A stretch of 64,000 nucleotides of DNA from Magnolia sinica (GCF_029962835.1 NC_080584.1:83046862-83110861), one strand, 5' to 3'. Shown: positions 1-12,529, numbered from the stretch's first letter. Numbers and translations: made by a program. Notes: generated from the sequence alone by a model not told the origin.

Positions 1-1066
<1,066 letters not shown>

Positions 1067-1076
1067 ATTGTTCAAG

Positions 1077-1088
<12 letters not shown>

Positions 1089-1140
<52 letters not shown>
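1089..1140. repeat. (CA)n microsatellite
   Basis: About 26 CA units preceded by a short AT run. It starts shortly after block T copy 0 ends, close to the point where homology with the other copies is lost. Confidence 0.95.
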
Positions 1141-1142
<2 letters not shown>

Positions 1143-1796
1143 ATCACTATGAAGCTGAGAGTCTGTCGTGTAAATGTGTGATCAAACAACAAAAAATGTC
1201 ACACATGAGGAAAACATTTTTTTCCATAGTAGAAAATAGAATTCCCCCAATCCAAACAGGCTTATTGAATTGAATTATTAACACATAGTTCAATGGAGCA
1301 TCCAAGCGCAGCTGTAACAACAACCTCCATATTCAAAAAGAGGTTCTCAAACATATATCATGCAAATTCAAAGTTTGAATTGCTAACAACAATACTTTCA
1401 CAGAAAAATTCACCATTTCCATTTTATTTTTATTTTTTTGAAGAATATTCACCCGTTCCATTTACAAAGGAAAGTATTAAACTAAACCACTTGTTAAAAC
1501 ACAATAGAGCTAGCAAAACAGATTCATAAAGATTAAAAAAAAAACAAATCACTCACCACCCCTCTCTTTTGTACAATCACAAAGCAATCCATTAGCCCAT
1601 TCAAGCCTAGAAAAAACATATAACAATGTGTTAATGCAAGCATGCCACATCTATTTTGTTATTCAAACTATATTAACAAAATAAGATGGTAAGAGAATCG
1701 CAGGTGAATCGGTTTACCATGTATCTGTCTTGGCAGTTGTTCTGCGCCTGTTGATCTATCTCTGCCACTTGAACATGATGATACTCCGCAAGCTTC
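1141..1796. other. Unassigned AT-rich intergenic stretch
   Basis: No exon-like reading frame, repeat end or RNA gene was recognised here. Confidence 0.5.
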
Positions 1797-1905
1797 TGAA
1801 GTGTGCCTATAGGTGGTGAAATCCCACTACGGCATGAGTGTGGGGTTGCGGGTGCATGGTTTGGTGTGGGGTGCATGTGTAACAAAAACAAAATTAAAAC
1901 AGAAA
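1797..1905 (+). mobile_element. Truncated SINE-like repeat
   Basis: The core (about 1807-1850) matches the 3' half of the SINE-like elements at 39,503 and 55,903: the GGTGGTGAAATCCCACTA word followed by a GTG-rich tail and an A-rich end. The tRNA-like 5' half with the B-box is not recognisable here, so this is a 5'-truncated or diverged relative. Confidence 0.45.
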
Positions 1906-2299
1906 AAAACTCTGCTTTTAAACTTTTAAAACATCAGGTCAATGGAATCTTGGATGACAGAATGCCAAACTTGATGCATGAAGAGGCATTTTACAATGCT
2001 CATTTGTACAAATACGGCCCATGGTTCAGTGATTGAGAGAGATTACGAACCCCACCATCAATAGCCCATGCACCAACAATGGCTTAGATGGAAAGAAAAA
2101 AAAAAATCATAACAAGAAACTGTAGCAATGGGTTGCTATCCCACATTAGGAAAGGAAAAAACAATTTATATCTAGAAGATGAATTTCGTGTTTTTTTTTT
2201 TTTAATTTTTTGGGAAACCATTGGTGTGAGGGATGCAGTATTGGCGGCTTGGATTATCAACCGTATAGAATTTTGGAAACCGTGAAATGATCGATGAAT

Positions 2300-2319
2300 T
2301 CTCTCTCTCAAAACCCTAG

Positions 2320-2362
<43 letters not shown>

Positions 2363-2447
2363 CCCTCGGCCCTCTGCTACAACATCAGGTATCTCCCTCT
2401 CCGGTTGATCTACAGCACATCAAGGGGCATTCTGCTGCAACATCAGG

Positions 2448-2515
<68 letters not shown>

Positions 2516-2665
2516 CAATTTGGGCATTTTTTGGCATTTTTTGGCATTTTTTAATCCTTCAAGTAGCATTGTGCAATGATTTATGTATTGGGAATTTTTG
2601 AGTTTCGAATCCCTAATTAGGGATTTGTAGTGTCGATTCCCTAATTGTGCATTATAGATTCAAAA
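2300..2665 (+). repeat. CT-rich leader repeat, related to 12.93-13.12 kb
   Basis: It contains an AAAACCCTAGTC word, two (CT)n tracts (2322-2360, 2450-2510), a TCGGCCCTCTGCTA word, a duplicated CTGCAACATCAGGTATCTC-like segment, and AATCCCTAATTAGGGATTT palindromes near 2610. The same words occur in the same order at 12,935-13,115 downstream of a CACTA end, so this is probably a detached internal piece of that transposon family. No coding frame beyond CT-derived Ser/Leu repeats is present. Confidence 0.6.
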
Positions 2666-3282
2666 CCTATGGTATTCCTTGTTGTCTTTTTTTTTTCTTC
2701 TTTTTTAAACCAAGGGTGTTGTGCTGCATTTATTATGATGTTTTGATTGATCTCATGCCTTTATCTTCACCTAGAATCGGATCATGTAGGATTGTGGCAT
2801 GCTTCACTTTCAGTATTTCACAGCTGCAAATAGCTGCATCAATACCCTGTTTTCAGTGGAATCCATGCTCTGTTTTTGGTAACCAAGCTGTTAATCAATG
2901 TATGATTGCTGGTCCTTAGGTTCTAACCACCTTTTATTATTATTCACCGTCAGCCTCAATCGCTGTCTGTAATCGATAACGATTCCAGTGCTTGACACTG
3001 TTGGGTAACAATGCGTAGATTGTTTTTGACGGCTTTGTATTTGGTGTTAGCGCATTGATTACTTGCTTGTCATGGGCTGTTTGTTTTGGTTGTGGGCCTG
3101 TGGCATGATTGGTTGTATGGATTATTTTTTGGCATTAGAGATACATGTTAGTGCATCAATCATTGATATCTTACGGGCCAAAGACCATCTCTAGACACTA
3201 GGTTTGTGATGTACATGAACCCACTTTGGACCCTTTAGCAGTTTTGCCAACAAACATCATGTGAAGAATTAACTAGTAAGGA
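2666..3282. other. Unassigned intergenic stretch
   Basis: Nothing recognisable on either strand between the CT-rich repeat and the solo LTR. Confidence 0.5.
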
Positions 3283-3287
3283 GTAGT

Positions 3288-4508
3288 TGATGCAGGACAT
3301 GGAAAATTAAATATGATATGCTAGATTTCAGGCTTAGATCACACCAATTCAGAAACAATCACACAAATTCCATATCCCACATGAAAATCCAAACATTCAA
3401 TTAAAGGGGAATCTATGCGGGTCCAAGCCGACACAGGCTAGGACTGGACCAATAAAAATTATAAACCAAACGATATCAAAGGGAAATAAAATCAACTACT
3501 CATGCATAAAAATTAGTCCCTAATCCAAGGGATTCCCTAATTTCAATTCAAGGAACCCTAAGGTGATAAAAAGAGGCAAATCAATTAGGGATCATGTAAT
3601 CTAGGGTTAGGATTCATGAAAAATGGCTATGAGAGGATAAAAGAGGATAAAAACCTGAGCTAAAAGATGATCCCGCGTGTGGACAGCAACAATGGCCCAG
3701 ACGGACGTGCGTATAATCTCGGCCGCACGTGTGTGGGGCCCACTATTCAGAAAAAAGGCCACCTTGGCCCTGGTCGGCCAGGGATGGACTCCAAAACTCC
3801 CAAATCTCAGCTCGATCCGATGTACGGTTTGTGTGTGGTGCTCCGTCGAAGTTTCAGCTCGCCTGGGGGTCGAAATCTGGAAACCTGCTGTAATGAAGAA
3901 ATCTGATGCAACAAAAGGACAAATTCGAAGTACGGATGGTGAGGGAAGATGAAAAAAAAGGTGACGGAAGATGGGGGTGAATGGAGATCGATGTGGCTTC
4001 GCACCACGGTAGTTAGCCCTTCGAAAAGGGAGGGCTTCGCACCCACTTTTGAATTCTTCCACAACTCACGAAGAGAGCAGAAAAATAAAGCAGGAATTTT
4101 TTTTATTAACTTCAATGAATGAAAAGAACTACAAGGGGTGCCTATTTATAGGGAGAACCCTATACCCAAAAACTCGCACCATGTGCGACACCTATTACTT
4201 GGCGATGAAGTAAACTAAAATAAAAACCAAACGAGGAAATCTAAAACGTTCATGATGTTCTAAATAATAACAATAAGCAAAACATAAAATATAAAACCAA
4301 TCTGACGAATGGGCCACGATCATGAGATCCCATGGTGGGCTTTTCTTGACTATCGGGCCACTTTTCTGAACCAAAACTTGACTTTTAGCTAGGAGGCCCT
4401 CCCTGGACGTCGTCATCGAGGCAGATCGATGGTGGGGTCCTCCATCTACGTACGTACGTGCGTAGGAGTGGCGGCGTGAGTGCGCGTGTGCGCGTGATGT
4501 CCCCATCA
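3288..4508. mobile_element. Solo LTR of an LTR retrotransposon (1.2 kb)
   Basis: The segment begins TGATG and ends CATCA, and is bordered on both sides by the 5-bp word GTAGT (3283-3287 and 4509-4513), as expected for a target-site duplication. A TATA-like CTATTTATAG lies near 4143. No internal region or second LTR is found next to it, so it is best read as a solo LTR fossil left by LTR-LTR recombination. The superfamily cannot be decided without coding sequence. Open frames inside it are not genes. Confidence 0.65.
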
Positions 4509-4513
4509 GTAGT

Positions 4514-5087
4514 CTTCCCCACCTGACTCCTTTGTTTTGTGATTCGGGCGTGAGCAACTATAATGGATTATCTCCTCCCGAGCTGTCTTTTGTATGATTC
4601 TTGCTAAGGCCGGTCCACTCGTCATGTAGGCTAGTGCATGAGTATGAGAAGAATTAACTAAATTTAAAAGCAGACATGTGAAGAATGCTTGATACATGTG
4701 TGGCCCACCTGATGTGCATTTCCGTTTGGGTATTTCTGCTCATGTATGTTTGGACTGACTCCTTTATTAACCCTTGCTTGTGATGTCTTCATCTGGAGCT
4801 ACTTCCACACTGGGAGAGCCTACTGCTTCAATAGGCAATTCTGGGAAGACCCAACTTGCATACAGATGATCTGAGCATTCTCTTGTACAGACCAAGTTGA
4901 CATCACTGACAGTAGCTACATAGGAAAAGGCATGTAAATATGCTAGGAGCCAATCATAGCCTCTTTGAGGTTGAATGATTGTGAAACTATAAAACTAGCT
5001 GCATAGTTTTTCATTTTGTCATTATTGTCTTGCCTACACTTCTGTTTTATCCATTTGGGTTTTAAGCAAAAACTTTAATACCATCAG
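4514..5087. other. Unassigned intergenic stretch
   Basis: No exon, repeat end or RNA gene recognised. It leads into the acidic exon-like segment at 5088. Confidence 0.4.
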
Positions 5088-5147
5088 GAAGAAGCTAAAG
5101 ACAAAGAAGAAGAGGAATACGAAGAAGAATCTGAAGAAGAAACTGAG
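5088..5147 (+). pseudogene. Exon-like acidic segment of unidentified gene
   Basis: Sixty bases preceded by CAG and followed by GTCAGT translate in one frame to 20 residues, 13 of them Glu, with Lys, Asp and one Tyr. The polypyrimidine-poor upstream sequence is a weak acceptor. The composition fits a charged linker of a nuclear or chaperone-type protein, but it is too biased to assign a family. It is the first in a row of + strand gene fragments reaching to 20.7 kb, so it may be another captured exon. A chance GAA-rich stretch is the alternative. Confidence 0.3.
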
Positions 5148-7394
5148 GTCAGTGGGATGTCGATCTGATTATTGCTTCTTTGTGCTTTTCTGTCTCTTCT
5201 TACTTTGGGAATCTTATGTTACAACTTGACAATTTCATTTTGCACCACTTAGCTGTCATTATCTGTATTCACTTCTTTCTTTTATGTAATTGTGCCTGAT
5301 GTTTGGCAGAAAAAGAAAGGCACGCAGGGTGTTATTGAGATCGAAAATCCTAATTTGTAAAACCAAAGAATTTGAAAGTGAGAGACGTTTTGGATATATC
5401 CTCCTAATTGTTGTACAGTGGGAAAAGTTTAGCATTTTGACATCTGGAAGCTTATTAGATAGTATGAAATTTGTCATTTAATGATTCTGCTAGAATTTTT
5501 CTGAATGCATTGGCTAAATTTATTGGTGTGTGGGGCTGAATATGTCTGTAGAGAAGGCCTTCTTCCTCTCATGTGGAATGTCTGAATAGATCATTGCTGC
5601 TCATAATATCTGTATTATATTCTACTTATGATTATATCACAAGGAATGGAAGCTTCTTCACCTCAAAATTTTCTTCAGTGTATGTCAATAACACCAAGTC
5701 CACTAGCACCTTAAAATAATTGCTCACAGACAGCTAACTTTTTTCCATGTGATCACCAATGGGGAAGAGTTTCTTCAAAAAATGCTCTCCAATTGATGGT
5801 ATTTAGTATGATATCATATTTCAATTCTTATTTCACAACCCATTCTAGAAGGTAACCCAGAAAATTATGCTGATCGATAACTCAAGTGGGCCACACCATA
5901 GGCAAATGTGGGAATGGAGATGTCTGCCCTTGAAATCTTCCAGAGGCGCAATGTGATGTTTATATGACATCTAACATGTTCATAAGGTTACATGGATGAT
6001 GAAGAGAAAAACTAAATACATACTCTATCCAAGAAGTCGGTTGGGTCCTAGGAAGATTCAATGGTGTTTGTTCTATTCTGTTGTTCCCAGTAGTGTGGTC
6101 CACTTGAGATTTGGATGGCCCTGATTTTCTGGTTTACCTCCTAAAATGGTCTGTATCAGGTGATAGATGGATTGGATTTCAAATATACATCATGGTGGGT
6201 ACATGGTACATTCCCTCTGAGTAGGGAGGAGTGGAGACGTCTCTTTAACATGGGTGAACTATGGAACACCGTAATTTTGGAGTGCTACTCACATGGGACC
6301 AAAATCAGTAGGACTCTGCATCATGTCATTTTATTCCTGAATTGTTCTGCTGACTGATATATAAGATTAGAATGGTATTGTATCATATCAAATGATAGTT
6401 AACCCATGCTTCAAGGTCGGGACTTATCTGCCACTTTGACATAGTAGACTACAACATCCATCCCCCAGATGCACATGCATTAATACAACACTAGCTCATG
6501 AAAAATGTGTTTCATTCACAATCAAACTGGGTCCCCATCACTCTTCAAGGACAGGTGATGGCTTCCATTGACATGGCCCAACATAAACATTGCACTTGAG
6601 TCATGTTAAACCATAAGATTACATATATGCGTGTTTATTCCACTAACAATGGGGAAATTATACATAGAGAGATGGGATGTCCAGGGAGAAATTTGTGGAG
6701 ATCAGTTAAGAGATACAATTTTAAATTTTTTTTTCTTTTTTAAAGAAATGTCTTAATCTAAAAGATTACCTTATTCACTTACATAACCAGTCAAAAATAT
6801 AACTTTGGCTCCCCCCTTTACTGTGTTGTGTGGATTAGAAGAGATAGTGAACTCACTATTTTGGATATCTTGTGAGATGGTGGTTGCTTGGACTTTAGCT
6901 TATGGTACTTGTGATGTTTTGAAGAACTGGATGTTGAAAGATATGAGATTGGCAATTTACTATAGCAGTTTGCTACCTCATCCATGACCATGCCTTTGAA
7001 TATTAGAGCTGTAGATGCTTTGGAGTCTATGGTTTTAATATTACATGTTTGGTAATGAGTGGATGCATGTGAGGAGCTGCAAAGGGGCACTATCACTTAT
7101 CAAGGCTTTGCAGGGAAAGCTTGAGGGACTATAACTTTGGTGCTGCAAGTCAGGCTTGTTGGATTTTATTCTTTCACTATTTTTTTAATCTTACATTTAC
7201 TATTGGTTATGCTTGTAGATGTATGGAATACTTGATGATCACTCTTGGTTATGTTGTTCTTGGCTTGTCTTGTTGCCCATGATTGTAGCTGCTTAGGTTC
7301 ATGGGAATGTGTTATTGTTCTTACTGTATTCCTTGTCATTGCCTTCAACTGGAAGCTATCTTTGCAACATTGATCTGTTGATTTCTCTGAATTG
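5148..7394. other. Intergenic stretch with traces of dispersed GTGGGCC repeat
   Basis: Around 5880-6360 there are words of the dispersed non-coding family seen at 23.6 kb and 30.7 kb (CAAGTGGGCCACACCA, CCTAAAATGGTCTG). The rest holds only short chance frames. No gene is recognised. Confidence 0.4.
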
Positions 7395-7670
7395 TGTTAT
7401 GCAGCTCGGTATGCTCATGTTCCCGGGTTGAAAGTGCTGACTCCATACTCATCAGAAGACGCTCGGGGCTTTTTAAAAGCTGTTATTAGAGATCCTGATC
7501 CTGTAGTTTTTCTTGAAAACGAGTTGCTATATGTAGCTTTTTGAATGTGGAACTATTTGTCATGTGAAACTTGAAGTATTTATCTGATTAACATTGATTT
7601 TGGAGAGTCTTTCCCTGTTTCAGCGGAAGCTCTTGATTCCAGTTTCTGCCTTCCAATAGGAAAAGCTAAG
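7395..7670 (+). pseudogene. Pyruvate dehydrogenase E1 beta, two-exon fragment
   Basis: The first exon (7395-7532) translates without a stop to 46 residues, from [20 protein letters not shown] to [10 protein letters not shown]. This is the transketolase-type pyrimidine-binding region of the E1 beta subunit, which works with E1 alpha in the mitochondrial or plastid complex making acetyl-CoA. The second (7602-7670) reads GESFPVSAEALDSSFCLPIG then KAK and is followed by GTATGA. The two are in register with the family and separated by a short intron starting GTAGCT, but no AG lies directly before exon 2. The usual Trp after CYAA is Arg. The protein is normally about 350-400 residues; only about 69 are here and no other exons were seen nearby. 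I infer a dead DNA-copied fragment that kept its intron, not a retrocopy. Confidence 0.85.
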
Positions 7671-8854
7671 GTATGATTTTTTTTGTAATGCATCACACGT
7701 TATCTGCAAATTTAATTTTTTCTTTAAGTTCCTCATCACACGGTACTCATATTATTGACTCCTTAACTAATGCTTGGCAGTGATTGCTTGATCTTTCTTT
7801 TCTTTTCATATCATGGTGGGTTGTTCTGCTTTGTAATCCTTGTTGTCTATTGAACTTCCTTTTAAGCCAGATTTCAGAGATGCATAGGTTCAGTGGCATA
7901 CTAGTCTGTTGGTGTTTCAAGAACTGGTTTTCCCCTAAAATGATAAATTACTCGAACCTGAAATTTCAAATCATTGGTTCTGATAAACAAGGCTACAAGC
8001 CAGATTAATCAGTTTTATGTGGAGTCTAAGCCTCCAATTTGTTAGGGTTGAGGAGACTCAGATCATTTGCTTCATTGTTTCCATTACTTTTCTATGTTTG
8101 GAATTTTTTTTTCTGCTTTTCTGTCACTTATTTTGATTTTTTTTTTTTTTTTTTCTGGCTATGCATGCATCATGGATCTGATTTTGGACAGTCTGGATTA
8201 GCATACAGGCACCCCATTCTTCTATCAGATGATATTATCTTATCTATGTTGTTGAGGAAATTTTCTTCAACTTTAGACTGATTATTTCCTGTAGGATGTG
8301 TAGGAACCTTTTCTTCTTTTATTTCTTTCATTGAGGACATGCTAATTACTGTTTGGGACTTCAGAATGCAGCCTTGCTTGAGTTTTGGGCAAGTGAATAT
8401 TAAGAGAGACTGCACACATGCACCTTTGAGATTAGCAACCCTGCTAGTTTTACTAGTATTAATTAGGACACATTAATAGGGGTATGTTCTCTTCCTTGTT
8501 TGGAGAGGAGGAACTGCGTGTTTTCATGGGTATTTTGGTCAAATTCCATATGTGGGGTGTTACAGTGGGTCTATATTCAGAGACACCTCTGGCCCAACTG
8601 ATGAGTTGACATTCTGGATTTTTGATAGAATCTATTTTTCAGCCTTATTCGTTCCTTAGTGGGCTCTGAGATGGACATCATGGCCTCACAGAAAAGAGAT
8701 GGTTAATAGCACTGTAATTCAGGGTGTGTTTGAGAATGTGAAAATTGATAGACCCAAATTTATTTCCATGCAGAACTGAATTCTGAAACTATGGTCAAGT
8801 TCTCATGCACAGGTTAACTATTATGAGATCTTTATGAGATTTCCAAAGAGAGGT
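7671..8854. other. Unassigned AT-rich intergenic stretch
   Basis: No exon with family resemblance was recognised. Short frames near 7784 and 8039 are T-rich and look random. Confidence 0.4.
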
Positions 8855-9103
8855 AGATTTCTTTAGAACAACAGCCCGTTTGGTAGAAGAGGTAACACCT
8901 CTAGCCGTGCTCTCTGAGCAGTAGCTCCTTTGGAGCCCGCTTTCACGTCGACTCAAGGGCCGTAGTGTGGAAATACCAGATCTGCCCGTTCAGTTTAAAA
9001 GTGAGACGTAGTGTTTTTTGTTTTTGTTTGTTAATCTTAGTTTATGCTTATACCTATGAAGGCACTTAATGTAATGGATTTGATATTGAATTTGGTATGC
9101 TTA
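8855..9103 (+). repeat. Dispersed repeat B, copy 1
   Basis: About 250 bp nearly matching 16,573-16,820 in the same orientation. Shared words include TTTAGAACAACAGCC, GTTTGGTAGAAGAGGTAACA, TTTCACGTCGAC, ACCAGATCTGCCCGTT and TATACCTATGAAGGCA. Its first 35 bases also recur, truncated, in both units of the 173-bp tandem repeat at 9210-9555. No terminal repeats or coding frame were identified. Confidence 0.75.
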
Positions 9104-9209
9104 TAGGAGTTGAGGCTAGGGGCTTTATATTCATCAATCTCTTTCACAAATAATTGATCTTGCTTAATTTATTTTTGAGAATTTTATAGATAATTACCTC
9201 CTTAATATA

Positions 9210-9555
9210 GATTGGAAAATATACTCAAAGAGAGTTTGATTTCTTTAGAACAACAGCCCGTTTGGTAGAAGAGTTTGATTTCTAGGTGACTAAGAGCTGC
9301 AACAACTGCTTCACATCTTCAGGTACTTGTTGAAGAAGTGCATTATGGATTAAAAAATGGTTTTTTGACACAAATCATGTATGATTGGAAAATATACTCA
9401 AAGAGAGTTTGATTTCTTTAGAACAACAGCCCGTTTGGTAGAAGAGTTTGATTTCTAGGTGACTAAGAGCTGCAACAACTGCTTCACATCTTCAGGTACT
9501 TGTTGAAGAAGTGCATTATCGATTAAAAAATGGTTTTTTGACACAAATCATGTAT
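9210..9555 (+). repeat. 173-bp tandem duplication (two units)
   Basis: The word ATTGGAAAATATACTC occurs at 9211 and 9384, and everything between repeats almost perfectly (units 9210-9382 and 9383-9555). Each unit includes a truncated start of repeat B and the segment leading into the NDR-kinase-like exon. Only the second unit continues into the recognisable kinase codons. Confidence 0.85.
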
Positions 9556-9612
9556 GAAATGCTCATCGGTTATCCACCATTTTACTCTAATGAATCAATG
9601 TCAACATGTTAA
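9496..9612 (+). pseudogene. NDR/tricornered-type AGC kinase, exon fragment
   Basis: From 9550 the frame reads MYEMLIGYPPFYSNESMSTC before a stop at 9610-9612. This is the conserved kinase subdomain IX-X region of plant NDR kinases (MYEML.GYPPFYSD.P), which are cytosolic Ser/Thr kinases acting with MOB proteins in growth and cytokinesis. Upstream bases (from about 9496) weakly resemble the preceding codons of the same exon, and that part is duplicated in tandem. Only about 20 residues are convincing out of a protein of about 550. Another AGC-family kinase is possible. Confidence 0.6.
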
Positions 9613-10532
9613 AGTGAAAAATGTGTATTGAAATCATTCATTTTTGGTGAAACTGTTAAAGTTTCCTGCACTATTAGTTCATTGACAAGACCTTCATTTA
9701 GAATTTGAAGAAGTCTACTACCATTTGAGGTGCTTTCCTATGATCCTTGCAGGGATAGTTGCAGCACTGAAACTAGTTGGCAGAACCCTGGTTGAGCACA
9801 CTTTCTTTATTTCTTGGTGCAAGCAAGGTGCTCTCATGTTTCCTTTATGGTGACTTGTTAGTGAAATAGAATTGGTGAAGACCTTTCTTGTGAACTATAA
9901 ATTCAAACTTGTCACTCATCTTGTCACGCGAATCATGAATCTGCTCACCAGTAGGACCCTTCACCTAATAATTTTGCACAATTGTGGGATCAAAACAGTG
10001 GTGGTATAAATCAAACAAATGTAGATGAGAAAAAATAAACGTTGGCCCCCTAAAAGAAAATTTGATTCCGTTAACCAAGTGCTTTTTTATTGGTAATATC
10101 CTGTATTTTTAAGAAACTGACTCAGTTATTATTGCCAATACAATCTACTTTCTATGAGATAGCATGATCACTCCCAACGGACGGTTCACCACACAAAAAA
10201 GGATCTGCCTGTCCATGAGTGATTGTAAGTCTTGGGCTGAACTATCTATTGGTATATTTATTTGGTAGTGCATAATAGCTAGTGACAAAAGCTAGGGATG
10301 GCAATACATTGGTCAGGGCTTGGGCTCCTAAACTTGGCTCAAGGACCCATTGGCATGCTCCAATCATCAAGTGGGTCATGGTTATACAAAAGGTATGAAT
10401 GATTTAAAGATACTTGAAATTGATCTGTCTGATCATCAGTGTAAGTCAGTGGGCCTACCTTTTTCATTTTTCTTTGTTTTTCTCATATGGGTCCTTTTCA
10501 ATTTTCTCTAATGTTGGTGGGTTTGGATGCAG
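9613..10532. other. Unassigned intergenic stretch
   Basis: Nothing recognised. It separates the NDR-type and WNK fragments. Confidence 0.4.
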
Positions 10533-11062
10533 GTACAGAGCCTTTGATGAATATGAAGGGATTGAGGTGGCATGGAACCAGGTGAAGCTGTATGACTTCT
10601 TATAGAGCCCTGAAGATCTAGAGAGGCTTTACTGTGAAATCCATCTCGTCAAGACCTTGAAACATAAGAACATCATGAAATTGTACACCTCTTGGGTTGA
10701 TACTGCTAACAGAAACATCAATTTCATCACTGAGATGTTCACCTCAGGCACCCTCAGACAGTAAGTTTTCTTGTTGTCGTTGTTGTTGTTGTTGTGTTTT
10801 TTTTTTGTTTTGTTTTGTTTTTTTTTTTTATGAATTTTAAATTTTGAGGTTGGGTTGGATCGGATTGGTTTTGGGTGGTGGTAGGTATAGGCAAAAGCAC
10901 AAGAGGGTGAACATAAGGGCAGTGAAGTATTGGTGTAGGCAGATCTTGAAAGGGCTTCTTTATCTCCATAGCCATGACCCACCTGTCATCCACGGAGATC
11001 TCAAGTGTGACAACATTTTCGTCAATGCTAATCAAGGTGAGGTCAAGATCGGAGAATTTTAA
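10533..11062 (+). pseudogene. WNK kinase fragment, two exons
   Basis: Exon 1 (10533-10760, acceptor CAG, donor GTAAGT) reads YRAFDEYEGIEVAWNQVKLY, then, after a break, [20 protein letters not shown] to MFTSGTLRQ. Exon 2 (10885-11062) reads [20 protein letters not shown] to [20 protein letters not shown] and stops. This is the N-lobe and early catalytic loop of a plant WNK (with-no-lysine) Ser/Thr kinase. The TAG at 10603-10605 replaces a Gln codon. The catalytic HRD is HGD, and the sequence ends before the DLG activation segment. The intron between the exons is kept, so the copy was made from DNA. Whole WNKs have 550-700 residues; about a quarter of the kinase domain is here. Non-functional. 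Confidence 0.9.
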
Positions 11063-11106
11063 ATTACAACAGATTTGTAAGTTAATAAGGTTTATAAAAT
11101 ACCAAT
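11061..11106 (+). repeat. 46-bp direct repeat, left copy
   Basis: AAATTACAACAGATTTGTAA followed by GTTAATAAGGTTTATAAAATACC recurs at 12,344-12,388 with a one-base gap. It begins exactly where WNK homology ends. The word ATTGAACATTGG follows it here and precedes the right copy. Confidence 0.85.
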
Positions 11107-11312
11107 TGAACATTGGCCTGTTTATCCTGTTTTCAGATGGTTCCTTTTTGTTCAATATTATCTCTTGGGCCTGGAATTATAATTAAAAAAACTCAGTTGT
11201 GCATTCTTCCTCTGCTTAACCCGAGTTAGATTTGTGCAAGACTTTGTTCTTTTTCGATATGCTAGCTTGTGATTATTACGGCATCTCTAATTGAGGTGTT
11301 TTGGATGTGCAG

Positions 11313-11390
11313 GTTGAAAGCATAGTTTTGAGTATTATTTCCATGCTTTCAGGTCCTAATGATGAATTTCCTGCAAACATTGAAGCCGCA
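11313..11390 (+). pseudogene. Ubiquitin-conjugating E2 (UBC7/13/14 type), one exon
   Basis: Twenty-six codons flanked by TGCAG and GTAAGT read VESIVLSIISMLSGPNDEFP then ANIEAA. This matches the C-terminal half of the UBC fold in the plant UBC7/13/14 (UBE2G-like) group, which acts in ubiquitin transfer including ER-associated degradation. There is no stop and both splice sites are intact, but the active-site Cys exon and the last exon (starting KEWR) were not found within several kb. It sits 250 bp after an unrelated WNK fragment, so it is a relocated single exon rather than part of a gene. Confidence 0.8.
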
Positions 11391-12343
11391 GTAAGTAAAA
11401 ATTCGCAATTCATCCATTTTCTTTGCTTACTCGTTTGTTCATGACGGTCAAATAGGGTGGTATTGGAATTTCATAAATTCGAATGGAACAGAATGACCTT
11501 TGCCTGAATGTCTTTACTGTTGTTTCTTTCCTTTGAAGAAACGGGCCGACTCACCATTTCTAGCTGGTTTGACATTCCATTCTCTGTTCTCCTCAATGAG
11601 GACCAGGATTTCCACACTCTCCAAACATAGCACTGTTTACAATTTAGAAGAGTTGTTTAAATAGGACCAAGTTGCCATATATGCTCTTTTCCAAAACTGC
11701 CTTAGCCTTCTAGGTTGATGCTATCAAATTTTTTATTTTTCACTAGTTGTTTGCCTTTGTGTTTTATCAAGGGAGCTGTATTTACACACCAACCCTTGTA
11801 TATCCATTTTTGGCAGTATAGTCCTTCAACCAGAGTAGAAAATGGGGAGATGAAATTCATGGGTTGCCATTTTGAAATATAAAATTTTCTGCTGTTCAGA
11901 AATCTTAGGTAATGATTATTAGTATCCCCAGTCCGTGATCATGCATTTCTTGTTTGATGTATATTATTCAATGTTTGGGCAAGGGATTGTGAAGTAAGTT
12001 TGGGTTTTCAAATTGTTCAAGTGAGGCCCATGGTTCAGGGATCCAAATAGTTTAGTTGATGTGTGGCCCATGCACAAAAAATCTCCCCAGTTGGAAGATT
12101 CCAGCTATCAAACATCTGGACCTCGGCCTCTTTCTGTATATTTGGCCTTCTTTCAGCTTTTAATGTAACGCTGTGTGTATTTTCTTCTCTATTTGTTGCC
12201 ACCTATTGAAGATGAGTTCCCCATCTGGACATTCTCTGGTGCATGGGTCATCCACAGTGAGGTCCAAAATATCAACTGTCTTTTTTTTTTTTTTTTAATT
12301 ATTATTGAACATTGGTCGTGGAACAACTGTCATTATGTCTGAT
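11391..12343. other. Unassigned intergenic stretch
   Basis: No family resemblance seen. It lies between the E2 exon and the right copy of the 46-bp direct repeat. Confidence 0.4.
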
Positions 12344-12388
12344 AAATTACAACAGATTTGTAAGTTAATAAGTTTATAAAATACCAAT
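12344..12388 (+). repeat. 46-bp direct repeat, right copy
   Basis: Partner of 11,061-11,106. Together they bracket 1.2 kb containing the E2 exon. Confidence 0.85.
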
Positions 12389-12529
12389 GATTCAACTACA
12401 TATGTTTTTACTTTCTAAGTAATACGTGAATCAGTTTATTATTCTCTAATTGTATTAATTAATAGTTAAAAGACCTATCTAGTTGTGGCACTAGTTTCAT
12501 TGTTGCCATAACATATTATGTTTTGACCA

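Noticed and set aside
3607-4115. Frames of up to 151 codons on the minus strand
   Set aside because: They lie inside the solo LTR at 3288-4508 and show no protein-family resemblance.
7395-11390. The possibility that the PDH, NDR, WNK and E2 exons form one chimeric functional gene
   Set aside because: The frames do not connect, a nonsense codon and missing splice acceptors intervene, and no promoter or start exon was found. Transcription as a chimera cannot be excluded, but there is no sequence support for a product.
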